Source of the DNA: Daedaleopsis sinensis
Taxonomy: Eukaryota > Basidiomycota > Agaricomycetes > Polyporales > Polyporaceae
Direction: 5' to 3'
NCBI GenBank assembly: GCA_033807695.1
Contig: CM066309.1
Location: 558,001-622,000 of the forward strand
DNA: 64,000 nucleotides
Below are positions 23,080 to 33,205 of this stretch, piece after piece. The notes beneath the pieces were generated by a model. It was not told the DNA's origin. It searched no databases and was given only the letters and a program-made list of their open reading frames with translations. Position numbers and translations under genes: made by a program. The stretch's first letter is position 1; each line of letters begins with the position of its first letter.

Positions 23080-23570
23080 ACTTCACATGCTGACTCCGCG
23101 GTCTTCAGACACTTACGTTACCTTGTTCACGGAATGCGACAACCTCTGGGACCCAAACTCGAATCCATGGCGTGTCGAGTCGCTGTTAGAACTCCACCTG
23201 CGCCCGGGTAATCCCTACGCGCACCCCGTACCCGCGGAAGTCGTGCCTACGAACAACATCGTGCTGAAGGTAGTCAAGTGGAGCGGCGACCTGTAGAAGG
23301 GCAAGCAGGGGATGGCGCGATCGGAGAGTATACATTCGAGGCCGTTGGGTCTGTGCCCAAAACCCCCTGGTTCAGGAGTGAGTGTCGTACTTCCTCTCAG
23401 ATAGTCGTGAGGGAGTGCTGAGGGTGACTGCGTCTCCGTGAGGCATGGCGGACTTCTGTACCAGTCGGACATGTCTGACCTAGTGGCGAAGCTACGAAAG
23501 GCTATGGACTCTATGGACGGTATCATTAGGTCTTACAATATACATCGCAGGAGAACGACACTACCCTCGA
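23080..23570 (+). pseudogene. Fragment of a TFIIIC subunit gene (tau95/Sfc1/GTF3C5-like N-terminal region)
   Basis: Reads SLLELHLRPGNPYAHPVPAE then VVPTNNIVLKVVK at 23175-23278, then needs a 1-base shift to continue as RRPVEGQAGDGAIGEYTFEA and VGSVPKTPWFR, followed after an intron-like gap by MADFLYQSDMSDLVAKLRKA (about 23445-23510). This order resembles the N-terminal triple-barrel region of the pol III factor TFIIIC subunit, from family knowledge. The start, the rest of the barrel and the whole DNA-binding C-terminal half are absent, and the frame is broken near 23277. It is most likely a truncated duplicate, not the cell's only copy. Confidence 0.55.
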
Positions 23571-24085
23571 GCGATACTTACAGCCTGCAACTGAGGTGAA
23601 CGCTGAACTACTCCCGCATTTTAGGTATCGGTGTGGTCTCTCAACATGAACAGGTGTCCGAAATAGGCGTAGAGTAGTAAGTGCGTCTATTGTTCGACGT
23701 CGTTATGTACTAATCAGTGTTGTAGCCATGTCTGTTGCGCGGAAGATGTCTCTGCTGTGTGTATGCAAGCAAACTCCGTGAATGTCGTGATCCTCGCTTA
23801 GGTGACTCTACGCCTCGGAGGCTGAGAATACTTGGTGAAGGCTAAATCTTTGTGCAAACCTTCCAGCAGGCGTGCAGGATGTCAGCAAACACAACTGCGT
23901 ACTCAGACTCACGACCTTGTAAGTGGGATGGCGGTCGTGCGCACTGCGGTGTGGCAACGCTCGAACAAAGGACCAACTCACGTGACGGGCCACTTGTATT
24001 TGTTCGCGGCGCGTTGGCGCCCACTGCCTCACTCCAACTCTGACCACAACCACACACGATCGCTTTCGCTCCTACCTTCTTGGCC
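23571..24085. other. No gene recognised
   Basis: Spacer between the TFIIIC fragment and the zinc-finger gene. Nothing supported. Confidence 0.3.
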
Positions 24086-25688
24086 ATGGACGCACGCTCC
24101 CGAACACACAATGTCTCCAATTATGCTGCCGCGCCTTCGCTACCCTTTTATGCAAAGGACGACTGGAGAAGTCCTGCACTCTCTTCCGGGTCAAGCACGC
24201 GACCCTCCTCTGCCTCTCTACATATTGACAAGTTACAGCGGAGCTATACTCCGATAGATACGTATGTGGATGGCTCCAACGTCTCCGGCGCGTGCGCACC
24301 CGCTAACTATAGCTGTCTAACTATGCAGGCCCGGGCAGATCTCGGACACGTCTTCCCGCACGAGCACCCCCCAGATCGCCACTCCCCCTCCTGTGCATCC
24401 TCACGTACTAGCTCGAGTAGTCAAACCACTCCCGCGTCGTGCACAACATGCGCTCTCAATAGCAAGTGTGGATTTGTCGTGAGTAGTTTGGTCATGCCGA
24501 CTGCTGGGGAAGTGCCGGGCCCGTAACTAACGCTTGTCCCAACCAGTGTGTTCGACAGTCCAAATTTCATGAGGGATGCCCTGAGCTGGTGGGGCGTGGA
24601 TCCAGACGCATTCAGGTACGTATGCACTCGGTGTTTGCGAGTCGTCGCTGATCGTAGATGCTGCAGCGATGTTGTCCCGTCACACAAGCACAAGCACACT
24701 CGCGCCGGTGATCATACCATTGTGCAGAGAGAAGAGAAGAGAGTCTCCGATATTGCAGATATGCCTTTGTAGGTGTACATACTACTCTTACACCGCATAG
24801 TTTCTAACCGTGTTGTCCTAGCACAAGCGCGTCCATCGACCTCTCCAACCTACTACAAAGTGCGGGCGACGACGCACAGTCCGCAACTCGTTCAGCTACA
24901 TCAGTCCCCGTTATGACTGAGGGTGTGGGTATGCATGAGTTCTAGTATGTATCCGGCCCTCTCTCTCCTAAGCATAGCTAACCACGAACCTTTCTCGCAC
25001 TAGTGCTTCACCGTCGATACACGGACACAGCGCGCCATGTGCTACACACGCTCTGCGGCCACATACATTGCACGCACCGATCGCCATCCCTGCGCTTCCG
25101 CCAGCTTGCGGTCCTCAACGGAACCACGAGCGGAGTGGCGTGCGTCAGTCCGCCGCTCCTTACACGATACCCACCGCTGGTCCCAGTCGAAGTGCCGCGT
25201 CTGTTTCCACGATCTCCCAGCCACCGACCGCGCAGCCTCCCGTCCCTCGACGGATCCCTCGCAACATCCCCATCCTCCTCGACGCGCCCACACTCGTGGA
25301 CTCCTTCCACACTGAGCGGAACAACGGTGAGAACCTGGCGCGTGTCCTGGTCTGCTTCAGCTGCCCGTACAGCGGCTGCCGCTTCACCGGGTCCAGGACC
25401 GATCTGAGGAGGCACCTCAAGGGGCACGATAAGGGCCCTGCCGACGCCGCTGGCAAACACACGTGCCCGTGGCGCGGATGCACCAAGTCGTTGCTGGCGC
25501 AGAGTCTTCCTGGACATGTCGAGAACGTGCACCTTGACCTGGGGATGCTCCACTGCCCGCACTGTCATGAGACCAAGCAGGCGGCACAGTATCACAAGAT
25601 CCATGGGGATGCGACTCAGTGCCCGAGGCGGGCGCGGCCCGTCGAAGTGGATTGCGACTGGTGCGCGGCGGAGGTTGTCTTAGGGTAG
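24086..25688 (+). CDS. C2H2 zinc-finger protein, multi-exon
   Basis: Probable DNA-binding regulator. The first exon from ATG 24086 reads MDARSRTHNVSNYAAAPSLP. Middle exons are short, with a Cys-rich piece (CTTCALNSKCGFV, then CVRQSKFHEGC) and low-complexity Ser/Pro text (SRSAASVSTISQPPTAQPPV). The last exon is firm: CPYSGCRFTGSRTDLRRHLK ending GH is a C-x4-C-x11-H-x3-H finger, CPWRGCTKSLLAQSLPGHVE ending NVH is C-x4-C-x11-H-x4-H, and CPHCHETKQAAQYHKIH is a third, irregular one. It stops at 25686-25688. Exon boundaries between about 24610 and 25010 are uncertain; I could not make all phases agree, so a lesion or a missed exon is possible. Confidence 0.6.
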
Positions 25689-26205
25689 ACGACTTTTTTT
25701 GATCTGCTTGATTTACTTACACTATATATATGTACTTGTATCTCCCCTGCCAATGTAAAACTAGCGTACTGTTGTAGAAGAGAGATGGCGTCCCGACGCT
25801 TCTACTGGCGTTCAGTAACGTATGACGTCATAACCCCCATATAAGGGCATGCCCTACCTACTGCTTAGCATGTTCTGTCACCAGTCGCCGAATAGTTTCA
25901 CAGAACATGTGAGAGCTTGGTCGATACAAGGCGAGATAGCATGAACAGAAGTTGCAGTGAGAGCAAAGATTTGACGAAGTTGGTGTTGTTTGTACGACGC
26001 AGTGTCCGCATTTGGCATCCCTAGCGCCCATCATGCTGGCAGGGGTCGACCAGCGTCTCCAACTTGAACTTGGTTGAACTTGGCCACCACCATCGTAGTC
26101 GCGTTCTATCCCTCACTGGCCTTGTGTTGCGACCTCGAAAAACCAGGAACCTATTGAAATCACTGGAGAATCTGTCCATCATCGCTTCGATGCTCAGGTC
26201 CCGTC
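25689..26205. other. No gene recognised
   Basis: Intergenic. It contains the near-palindromic ACGTATGACGTCATAAC at about 25817 (a CRE-like TGACGTCA core) and a possible TATA-like CCATATAAGG, but the nearest start lies about 360 bp away, so no function is assigned. Confidence 0.35.
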
Positions 26206-26586
26206 ATGGCGTCATTCCAGCATGCTCCCCATATACAATTTGAATTTCACATTCAGGAAATCAAAATCAATGCATGGGAAGGAAAGCTGGTTCCAGACGG
26301 CCGATGGTACGTACACGGCATGTCTAAGCACTCAGAATCTATTGTAACTGAGTAATGTATCGATTAGTACCAGCATGACGAGTCGCGTTGTTGCAAATTG
26401 CAACCACAAGACAACGGCGGGAGCAATATCAATGACCAGAGTCGAATCGGAGTAAGTACATCGTGTCACGTGTGATTCGTGGCCCGAAATCCTGCTCCTC
26501 TTGTGACTCTCAGCCTCTCTGAGAGTCTGAGCATGGGATTCACGATCGACTACCGCGGGCGCCCATTCTCAAACAGATCAGCATGA
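26206..26586 (+). CDS. Small hypothetical protein, 85 residues, three exons
   Basis: Exons 26206-26306, 26368-26451 and 26514-26586, with GT-AG introns of 61 and 62 nt whose phases (2, then 2) agree, give an 85-residue protein starting MASFQHAPHIQFEFHIQEIK and ending FTIDYRGRPFSNRSA. Each exon is too short to stand out as an open frame, but intron size, phase and sequence quality all agree. No signal peptide or membrane helix. The N-terminal half looks like beta-strand text (FEFHIQEIKINAWEG). I do not recognise the family. It lies 107 bp upstream of the epoxide-hydrolase-like gene in the same direction, so it may belong to the same locus. Confidence 0.55.
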
Positions 26587-26692
26587 ATGACTACACTTCG
26601 CCGATTATCCGACGGGCGAGATCGATGACGTTCCTCAGCCTTCGTAGAACACACCACTGAAAACCAACCTAGCACTCACTCTTCCCGACGAC

Positions 26693-27906
26693 ATGGACAG
26701 CAAGCTGTACAAACGGACAAAGGTCCAGCGTGGACACACGTATCGATACTTCTATGCTCCGCCATCGCCCGGCAAGCCTGTCCTGCTCTTCCTCCACGGC
26801 TTCCCGTCGACCTCGTACGACTGGCACAAGCAGGTCGCCCACTTTCAGCCTCAGGGCTACGGCATACTCGCCCCAGACTGTCTAGGTGCTGGGGGCTCGG
26901 ACAAGCCACTCGATGTCAAGGAGTTCCGCCTCGACGCCATGGCGGGCGACATTATGGACATACTAAAGGCGGAAGGCATCTCCAAGGTTGTCGCAGTCGC
27001 GCATGATTGGTCTGTAGTGCACCGGTTCTTCCTTGTACCCTTAATTTCTGGCTGAATGAGTTCCTTTAGGGGTTCAATTCTCCTTTCCCGCGTGGCTGTT
27101 CGGTATCCTGAAACTTTCTACGGGTTCGTTTGGGTTGCTGTCGGGTTCGTGCAGCCTATCAAGGAGCCTTTTGACATAGAAGCGGCCATGGCATTCACGA
27201 AGAGCACTCTCGGATTCGAGTCGTATGCCTATTGGCAGTTCTTCACCCGCCCGGATGCATACTCTCTCATCGAGAAGAATGTGCGCCATGTGATCATGAC
27301 TAGCTCGAGCGCGGCACACTGATCAAACTTCACTCGTCACAGGTGGATAGCTTCCTCCAGCTTGTCTACCCAGACGACCCTGACTCTTGGCGGTCGTGGA
27401 TTGTCGTGCGCGGCAAGACCGCTGAGGCTATGGAGAATAACGTGCAGCTTGGGCGCCCTTCGTGGCTTGCGGAGGAGGTATGTTTATGATTTCCCTGTTC
27501 TAGTCATCGACGCTGATCACGATCTTCGAAGGAATATTCCACGTTGCGGCAGACGCTGGTCACCGACGGCGTGCGGGCGTCGTTGCTGTGGTACAACTGC
27601 CAGGCGGAGAATCACGACCTTGAGGCCAGTCGCAGTAAGTTGGCAACCCGTCTCGCAGTCGTGTATGGGCTAACATGATCGTGTTCAGGTATCCCGCAGG
27701 AGAGCATCAAGCTAACCGCGCCGTCTCTGGTTGCACTCGCCATGCGCGACTGGGTGTGCATTCCGGCGTTTACGAAGGCGAACATGGCCAAGCTCGCTAC
27801 CGAAGTGGAGTATATCGAGTGTCAGGCTGGACACTGGGTCCAGCTCCAGTGCGGTGATCAGCTCAACGCGGCCATGGATCAATGGTTGAAGAAGCTGTCT
27901 ATCTGA
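26693..27906 (+). CDS. Epoxide-hydrolase-like alpha/beta hydrolase
   Basis: Soluble epoxide hydrolase or haloalkane-dehalogenase-type fold, expected to open epoxides through an Asp ester intermediate. Exons 26693-27009, 27070-27280, 27343-27477, 27532-27634 and 27689-27906 join in phase to 327 residues, normal for the family. Motifs: oxyanion HGFPSTSYDW, DCLGAGGSDKP, nucleophile Asp in VAHDWG (split by intron 1), cap region YWQFFTRPDA, catalytic His in CQAGHWVQL near the C terminus. The charge-relay acid is probably in ALAMRDWVCIP. All key residues are present. The gene is followed 490 bp downstream by the NRPS-like reductase on the same strand, so a shared pathway is plausible but unproven. 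Confidence 0.88.
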
Positions 27907-28396
27907 TAAGTCTTATCGTTGTACTATGCTTAAACGCGTTCCATAGAGCACGGGCCGTGTGACTGAGAACGATGCTCTTCGGAGTCGGTACTTTGCCATC
28001 CGTGCAATTCTCTCCCCCAGACAGAGACCTAGAATCGAAGGTATGCATATTCACAGAATCATCTTCCTACCGAGCATGCGTATTACGATAATGCGCCTTC
28101 CCCCAGTCTCGTAGGTGCGCAGCTCCACCGTAACTGTACAGATCCGGTCTTGAGGTGGTAAGTCGCCCATATGACTTACAAATCGGCTCTATTGATAACC
28201 TTCTTCCATTTATGGCTCCTACTCTACAACAATTCAATGACGGGTTGTCGTCTATGTTCCATGTAATCGTGACTTGTGCGCAGAGCTCTTCGTCAGCATT
28301 ATAAATGGTGGCGCGCACACACCTCCGCTCTATCAGAATCCCGCCATGTACTTCCCCGGGCGACTCGTCTTGGGTTATAAGTTCCCGCAGGCCTAG
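27907..28396. other. Intergenic between hydrolase and NRPS-like gene
   Basis: About 490 bp; serves as terminator and promoter space. No specific element could be supported. Confidence 0.35.
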
Positions 28397-31300
28397 ATGC
28401 AGACATTCTCCCCTAGACGATCCAGCAGTCTTCAACCAATGGCCCGCAATTCAAAAACTCCTTCTTTCCCTCCTGCCTTCGCATCTCCTCGTCCGACGAT
28501 AGAAGCCGGCGGGATCTCCATACCACAGCTCTACGAATGGCACGCGAAGCACAACCCAGACTACCCCCTGTTCCGCTTCCACAACGGTGTCTCCCTCCAG
28601 ACTATAACGCACAAGGAGGCCATTCTGGGAATGAGACGTGTCGCCCGAGCGGTCTCGTCGCTGGTGGGCAGCAGCGAGAGATGCGTCATCGGGATTCTCG
28701 CCAACGCCGGTATGCGGTCCTATCTAGCCCCGCGGCGTCCGTTCCGCTGCGCGTAGCTGACTCCCACATCCGCAGACACGGTCACATACTCCCTCACCGT
28801 GCTTGGAATACTCCGCGCCGGACACACTGTGTTCCCGATCTCACCGCGCAATGGCGCTGCTGCCGTCGCGGAGCTGCTCCGTCGTACGCGGGGCAGGTAC
28901 CTCCTCGTTTCCAAGGACGGGCACGCGTCTGCGATTGCGCAGGAGGCGCTCCGCTCTGTCGACGACGTGGGGGTGCACCCCATGTTTGAATTCGAGGATC
29001 TGTTTCCGTCGCCGGGATCTGAGGATGAGGTGAAGGCTGCGTCTGAGGCAGGGTTGCCGACTGCGTACGACCTCGATGCGGTCGCTCTGATCATTCATTC
29101 ATCTGGTAGGGCGCTGCATGCTCCTGGCGAGCAAGGTTCTGATAATTCGCTCTCAGGAACCACGGGGCACCCGAAGCCCGTACAATGGACTCATAAGGGT
29201 CTCGTATCGTGGAGCACAGCTGCATGTAAGTGTTCGCGTCTGTTGTATCTAAGTGATGCCATCTGACTTTCAGTTAGGGTTCGGAGAGGTTGATGTCACG
29301 GGCGCGATAGTGGGCGTGCACGCTGTTCCGATGTTCCACGCCCTAGGCATCTCGATGACCCTCACGGCTGTATGTTCAACACTTTTAGTTCATCATACCA
29401 GAACCAGTGCTCTCGTTGACTATCGCTTCTCGTAGGCCGGATCAGGATGGATACTTGCCGCATTTCAGCCATCTTCTCCGCCGACCATCCCGAACCCTGA
29501 CAACGTGTTCGAAGCCGCATGCAACACGAGCACCGACTACATCATCACTATCCCGATGTTCATCGAGGTGAGAGCGCTCTTTGAAGGCAGAGAGTGCCAC
29601 TGATATCGACTCCACAAGCAATGGGCCCGAGATGCAGAGAAGGTGCAGCAGTTGACCAAGATACGCGGTGTGGTATGTGTGTTCAAATATAGGTGTATCA
29701 AGCCGTAACTGAGGCTCGTCGTAGCTGTTTGGGGGTGCTCCGCTGAATAAGGAAGTGGGAGACGCGTTAGCCAGCACAGGGGTCACTCTAGTCAGCGGGT
29801 TCGGATGGTAAGTATCTCACTTTCGTTGTACAGATCATCTACTAACAGCTAATACCAGTACGGAGCTCGGGAGCGTATCAAATGTGCTTCCGAGTACGTC
29901 AACTTTCTCATCCCACTACGAGCTGTCTACTGATGCCAGTGACAGAGAGCCCCGGGATGGATTGGGAGTACTTCACTATCACTCCTTGGCTGTCGCATGT
30001 TGTTGTAGCTGCCGGAGATGGGCTCTACGAAATCGTCGCTCTGGTGCGTATGGTCTTCGACCGTACTGTCCGTACACCATCGAGATTCATACCATTGTTA
30101 CTAGTCAACTCCCGATCACCCTCTCGCAGTCGTCAACGCGAAGAGAAACGGCGTCGATGGTTTCACCACCAGCGATTTGATCGTTCCACACCCCACCACG
30201 CACGGGCTTTGGAAGTTGTTCGGCCGTCGGGATGATCAGATCATTCTCTCGAACGGCGAGAAGGTGAGTTTAGGCACGGTCTACCTCTAAACGTCATTTC
30301 GTTACCCTCCTCTCTTTCGTAGACGAACCCGATACCTCTTGGTATGCCGAGAACCATTGACATGTGTACGGATCCTGATGACTCGCAGAGCATATCATGA
30401 ACGAAGATCCCCACATTCAAGCATGCGTTATGTTCGGGAGAGGGCGCCCACAGAACGGCGTCATAGTTCAGCCGGTCGCAGAGTTCCAAATCGACCCTCA
30501 CGACGAGAAAGCCTTGGAGCAATTCCGGAACACTATATGGCAAGTGGGATTATGTTACCTGATCACGTAGACAAAACTCACCCCGGTTATAGGGCAACTG
30601 TGGAACGCGCCAACAATTACGCTCCTCAGCATTCACGTATCTTCAAAGAGGTGGGTTGCTTCCTGCCAACTCGGGTGTGCGTATTTTCAACATGCTTATG
30701 CTTTCACAGATGATACTGGTGACGTCCGAAGCGAAGCCGTTCACGTACAGCACGAAGGGCGCACCTCGCCGGGTCGCAATCTGGAAAGACTACCAAGACG
30801 AGATCGACAAGCTGTACAAGACCGTCGAGCAGAGCGCACAAAGCGACATCGTCGCTCCCTCGGAGTGGGACAGAGAAGGCGTCCTTGGCTTCGTCCGCGC
30901 CGTGGTAGAGAGCGTGCTCAAGCCGAGTAAGCCGTTGTCCGAAGGTGCCGATCTGTTCCGGAACGGCGGTGACAGGTGCGCAATTGGAGTCGGTTCGACC
31001 GATGCGTCGAACGTCGCTGATGGCAGGCATATTGCTCGCATAGCTTGCAGGCGACGTGGATCCGCAACACCATCATTCGCGCTCTCCGCGAGCACTCCCC
31101 TGCATCCGCAAAGAAGCTTCCCATGAACTTGGTGTTCCAAGCACCTTCGATCATAGCACTCTCAGAGGCTGTCCTGAATTCGCTGGGCGAATCGGCAGGG
31201 CCAACGTCTGCCACCACTGCCGAAGAGCTGGTTGCCATTGCAGAGAGATACACAAGCGAGCTGCAGCCCAGACCCTCTCAAGCGGCTCTTCGCTCTCGTT

Positions 31301-32669
31301 CAAACGGGAGGGATATCATCCTTGTCACCGGCACCACAGGTGGCTTTGGATGCGATATCCTCGAGCACCTGCTGCGCGACGACGAGGTGACGATGGTGTA
31401 CGCGTTCAACCGGCGGGAATCGAAGGCCATGGAGAGGCAACGTGCGCAGTTCCGAGCGAGGGGCCACGATGAGAGGCTGTTGGAAAGTCAGAAGTTCTTG
31501 ATGGTGGAGGTTGCTTTAGACATCGAGAACTTCGGTCTCGCGCCCGAGCTACTCGACGAGGTGAGCGTGCTTACGCTGCTGGTTTTCAAAATCTCACATG
31601 TGACTGTCTCTGACAGATCATGAAGTCGGTAACTCATATCATGCACAACGGTCAGTAGAGGTCCTTCTAATTGGCAAGTAGGAGCTCTGACACTGATACT
31701 TGTATTCAGCGTGGCAGGTCAACTTCAACATGTCGCTTTCTTCGTTCGAGGCCGATCTAAAGGGCATCCGTAATCTGATCAATTTGGCCATTCGGTCACC
31801 ATACGCCACACCTCCGAAGGTCATGTTCGTCAGTTCCATTGGTGCCGTAGGAAGTAAGTACTCGCTGCCTCACCTAGCGATATCATGTACTGACAATGAA
31901 CCCAGATTATCGCGCGGACTCCCTCGTGCCCGAGGTGCCAGTTAAGCCGTCCGTAGCCCTCGGATCCGGATACCCCGAATCGAAATGGATTGCGGAGAAG
32001 CTTCTGTACAACGCATACAAGAACGCGGGCGTCCCGACCATTGCTGTGCGACTAGGACAAGTCTGTGGAGACCGGCTCGGACACTGGAACGAGAAGGAGT
32101 GGTTCCCAAGTCTGGTGAAGTCGGCTCTCTTCGCTCGTTGCTTACCGGACATGAATGGGGTAACTTCTTCACTTATTTTCCTGTGAAGTAGAGGCGATAC
32201 TGATGCGATGCCTATGTCTTTCTGCATTTAGACGGCGTCGTTCATTCCGAGCTACCCCGCCGCTCGGGCTTTCATCGAGATGCGACGAGCGTCCGCGGCG
32301 GTTCTGCACCTCGTACATCCATACGCTGCCACATGGCACCAGCTCGTCGCGCCGATCGCGCAGGAGCTTCAGGTTCCTCTCGTTCCCTATGCCGAATGGC
32401 TTGGGGCCCTGGAGCGGAGCGCGTCGGAGGGGTCTGCGGACGAGATGGAAGCGATGCGAGCGAACCCAGCCTTGCGCCTCCTGGACTTCTTCCGCGCGCA
32501 GAGCTCTGTGAACGGAAAAGAGGCGATGGGTCCAGGGGGAGTGCAGCTCTCTACCGAGAAGGCCGTGCGGGCTTCGGACACGTTGGCGAATCTCCCGAAA
32601 CTGGGACCGGAGGACAGTAGGCGGTGGGTGGCAGCCTGGCGAGCGTCCGGTTTCTTGCAAGGAGAGTGA
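28397..32669 (+). CDS. NRPS-like reductase, A-T-R architecture
   Basis: Activates a carboxylic or amino acid, loads it on a carrier domain and releases it by NADPH reduction. The start is ATG 28397; ATG 28441 is an alternative. Adenylation domain: HSSGTTGHPKPVQWTHK (split by an intron at 29107), FGGAPLNKEV, CTELGSVSNV, FGRRDDQIILSNGEKTNPIP. Carrier domain: DLFRNGGDSLQATW, whose phosphopantetheine Ser codon is interrupted by an intron (30977-31040). Reductase domain: Rossmann VTGTTGGFG (31324), VSSIGAVG, Tyr and Lys of SGYPESKWIAEKL (active site), ending FLQGE at 32669. About 15 introns; phases agree when AG at 30105 is used after EIVAL and when a GC-AG intron is accepted at about 30541-30591. 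No condensation domain. The product is unknown. Confidence 0.9.
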
Positions 32670-33205
32670 TGGTGGGTAAGTACTAGCTTTGTGATACTGG
32701 GAGGCTATGAGCATAGATCTAGACAATCGAATATCGTGTACGCGTACGCGTTGCGGCCAATGTACTATGTACTACAGTGGGATGTGAGATTCAAGTTCAT
32801 CATCTCATATCGAGTAATCGCTGATGACTTACTCCAGTGGAGGCTTAATATGAGAAGCGTCGTGTACGTCTAGTATAAGTCGCCTGTAAGGATATACGTA
32901 AAACGTTACGCGTTAGACCCAACTCTGCTTGCATCTCAGACGCAGAAGAACTTCAGTCTCACTGCAAGTTCTCCGAGTATGTGCGGGCGCCTCTCAATCG
33001 GTCATTAGTAAGTAGTAACTAGTCACCGATTAGTCACCGTTATCGCCTTTCTTCCCCAGGCTTTGGGCTCCAACTCGACCTCCTCCTCCTCCTCTCCTCC
33101 TCCTCCTCCTCTCCTCCTCCTCCTCCTCCTCCTCCTCCTTTTCCTCCTCCTCCTCTATCCTGCCTCGCCTCCTACACCCTCTGCTATGACTCTTCTTGAC
33201 TGAAC
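32670..33205. other. Intergenic; polypyrimidine tract upstream of F-box gene
   Basis: No gene. About 33080-33157 is a (TCC)n microsatellite with small interruptions, 50-125 bp upstream of the F-box start codon; it could act as a pyrimidine-rich promoter or leader. Confidence 0.5.

Noticed and set aside
25817..25835. CRE-like TGACGTCA palindrome
   Set aside because: Too far (about 370 bp) from the nearest start and isolated; an 8-bp match is expected by chance in 64 kb.
33080..33157. TCC repeat considered as a possible array element
   Set aside because: Plain microsatellite without spacers; no CRISPR-type structure is expected or seen in this fungal DNA.
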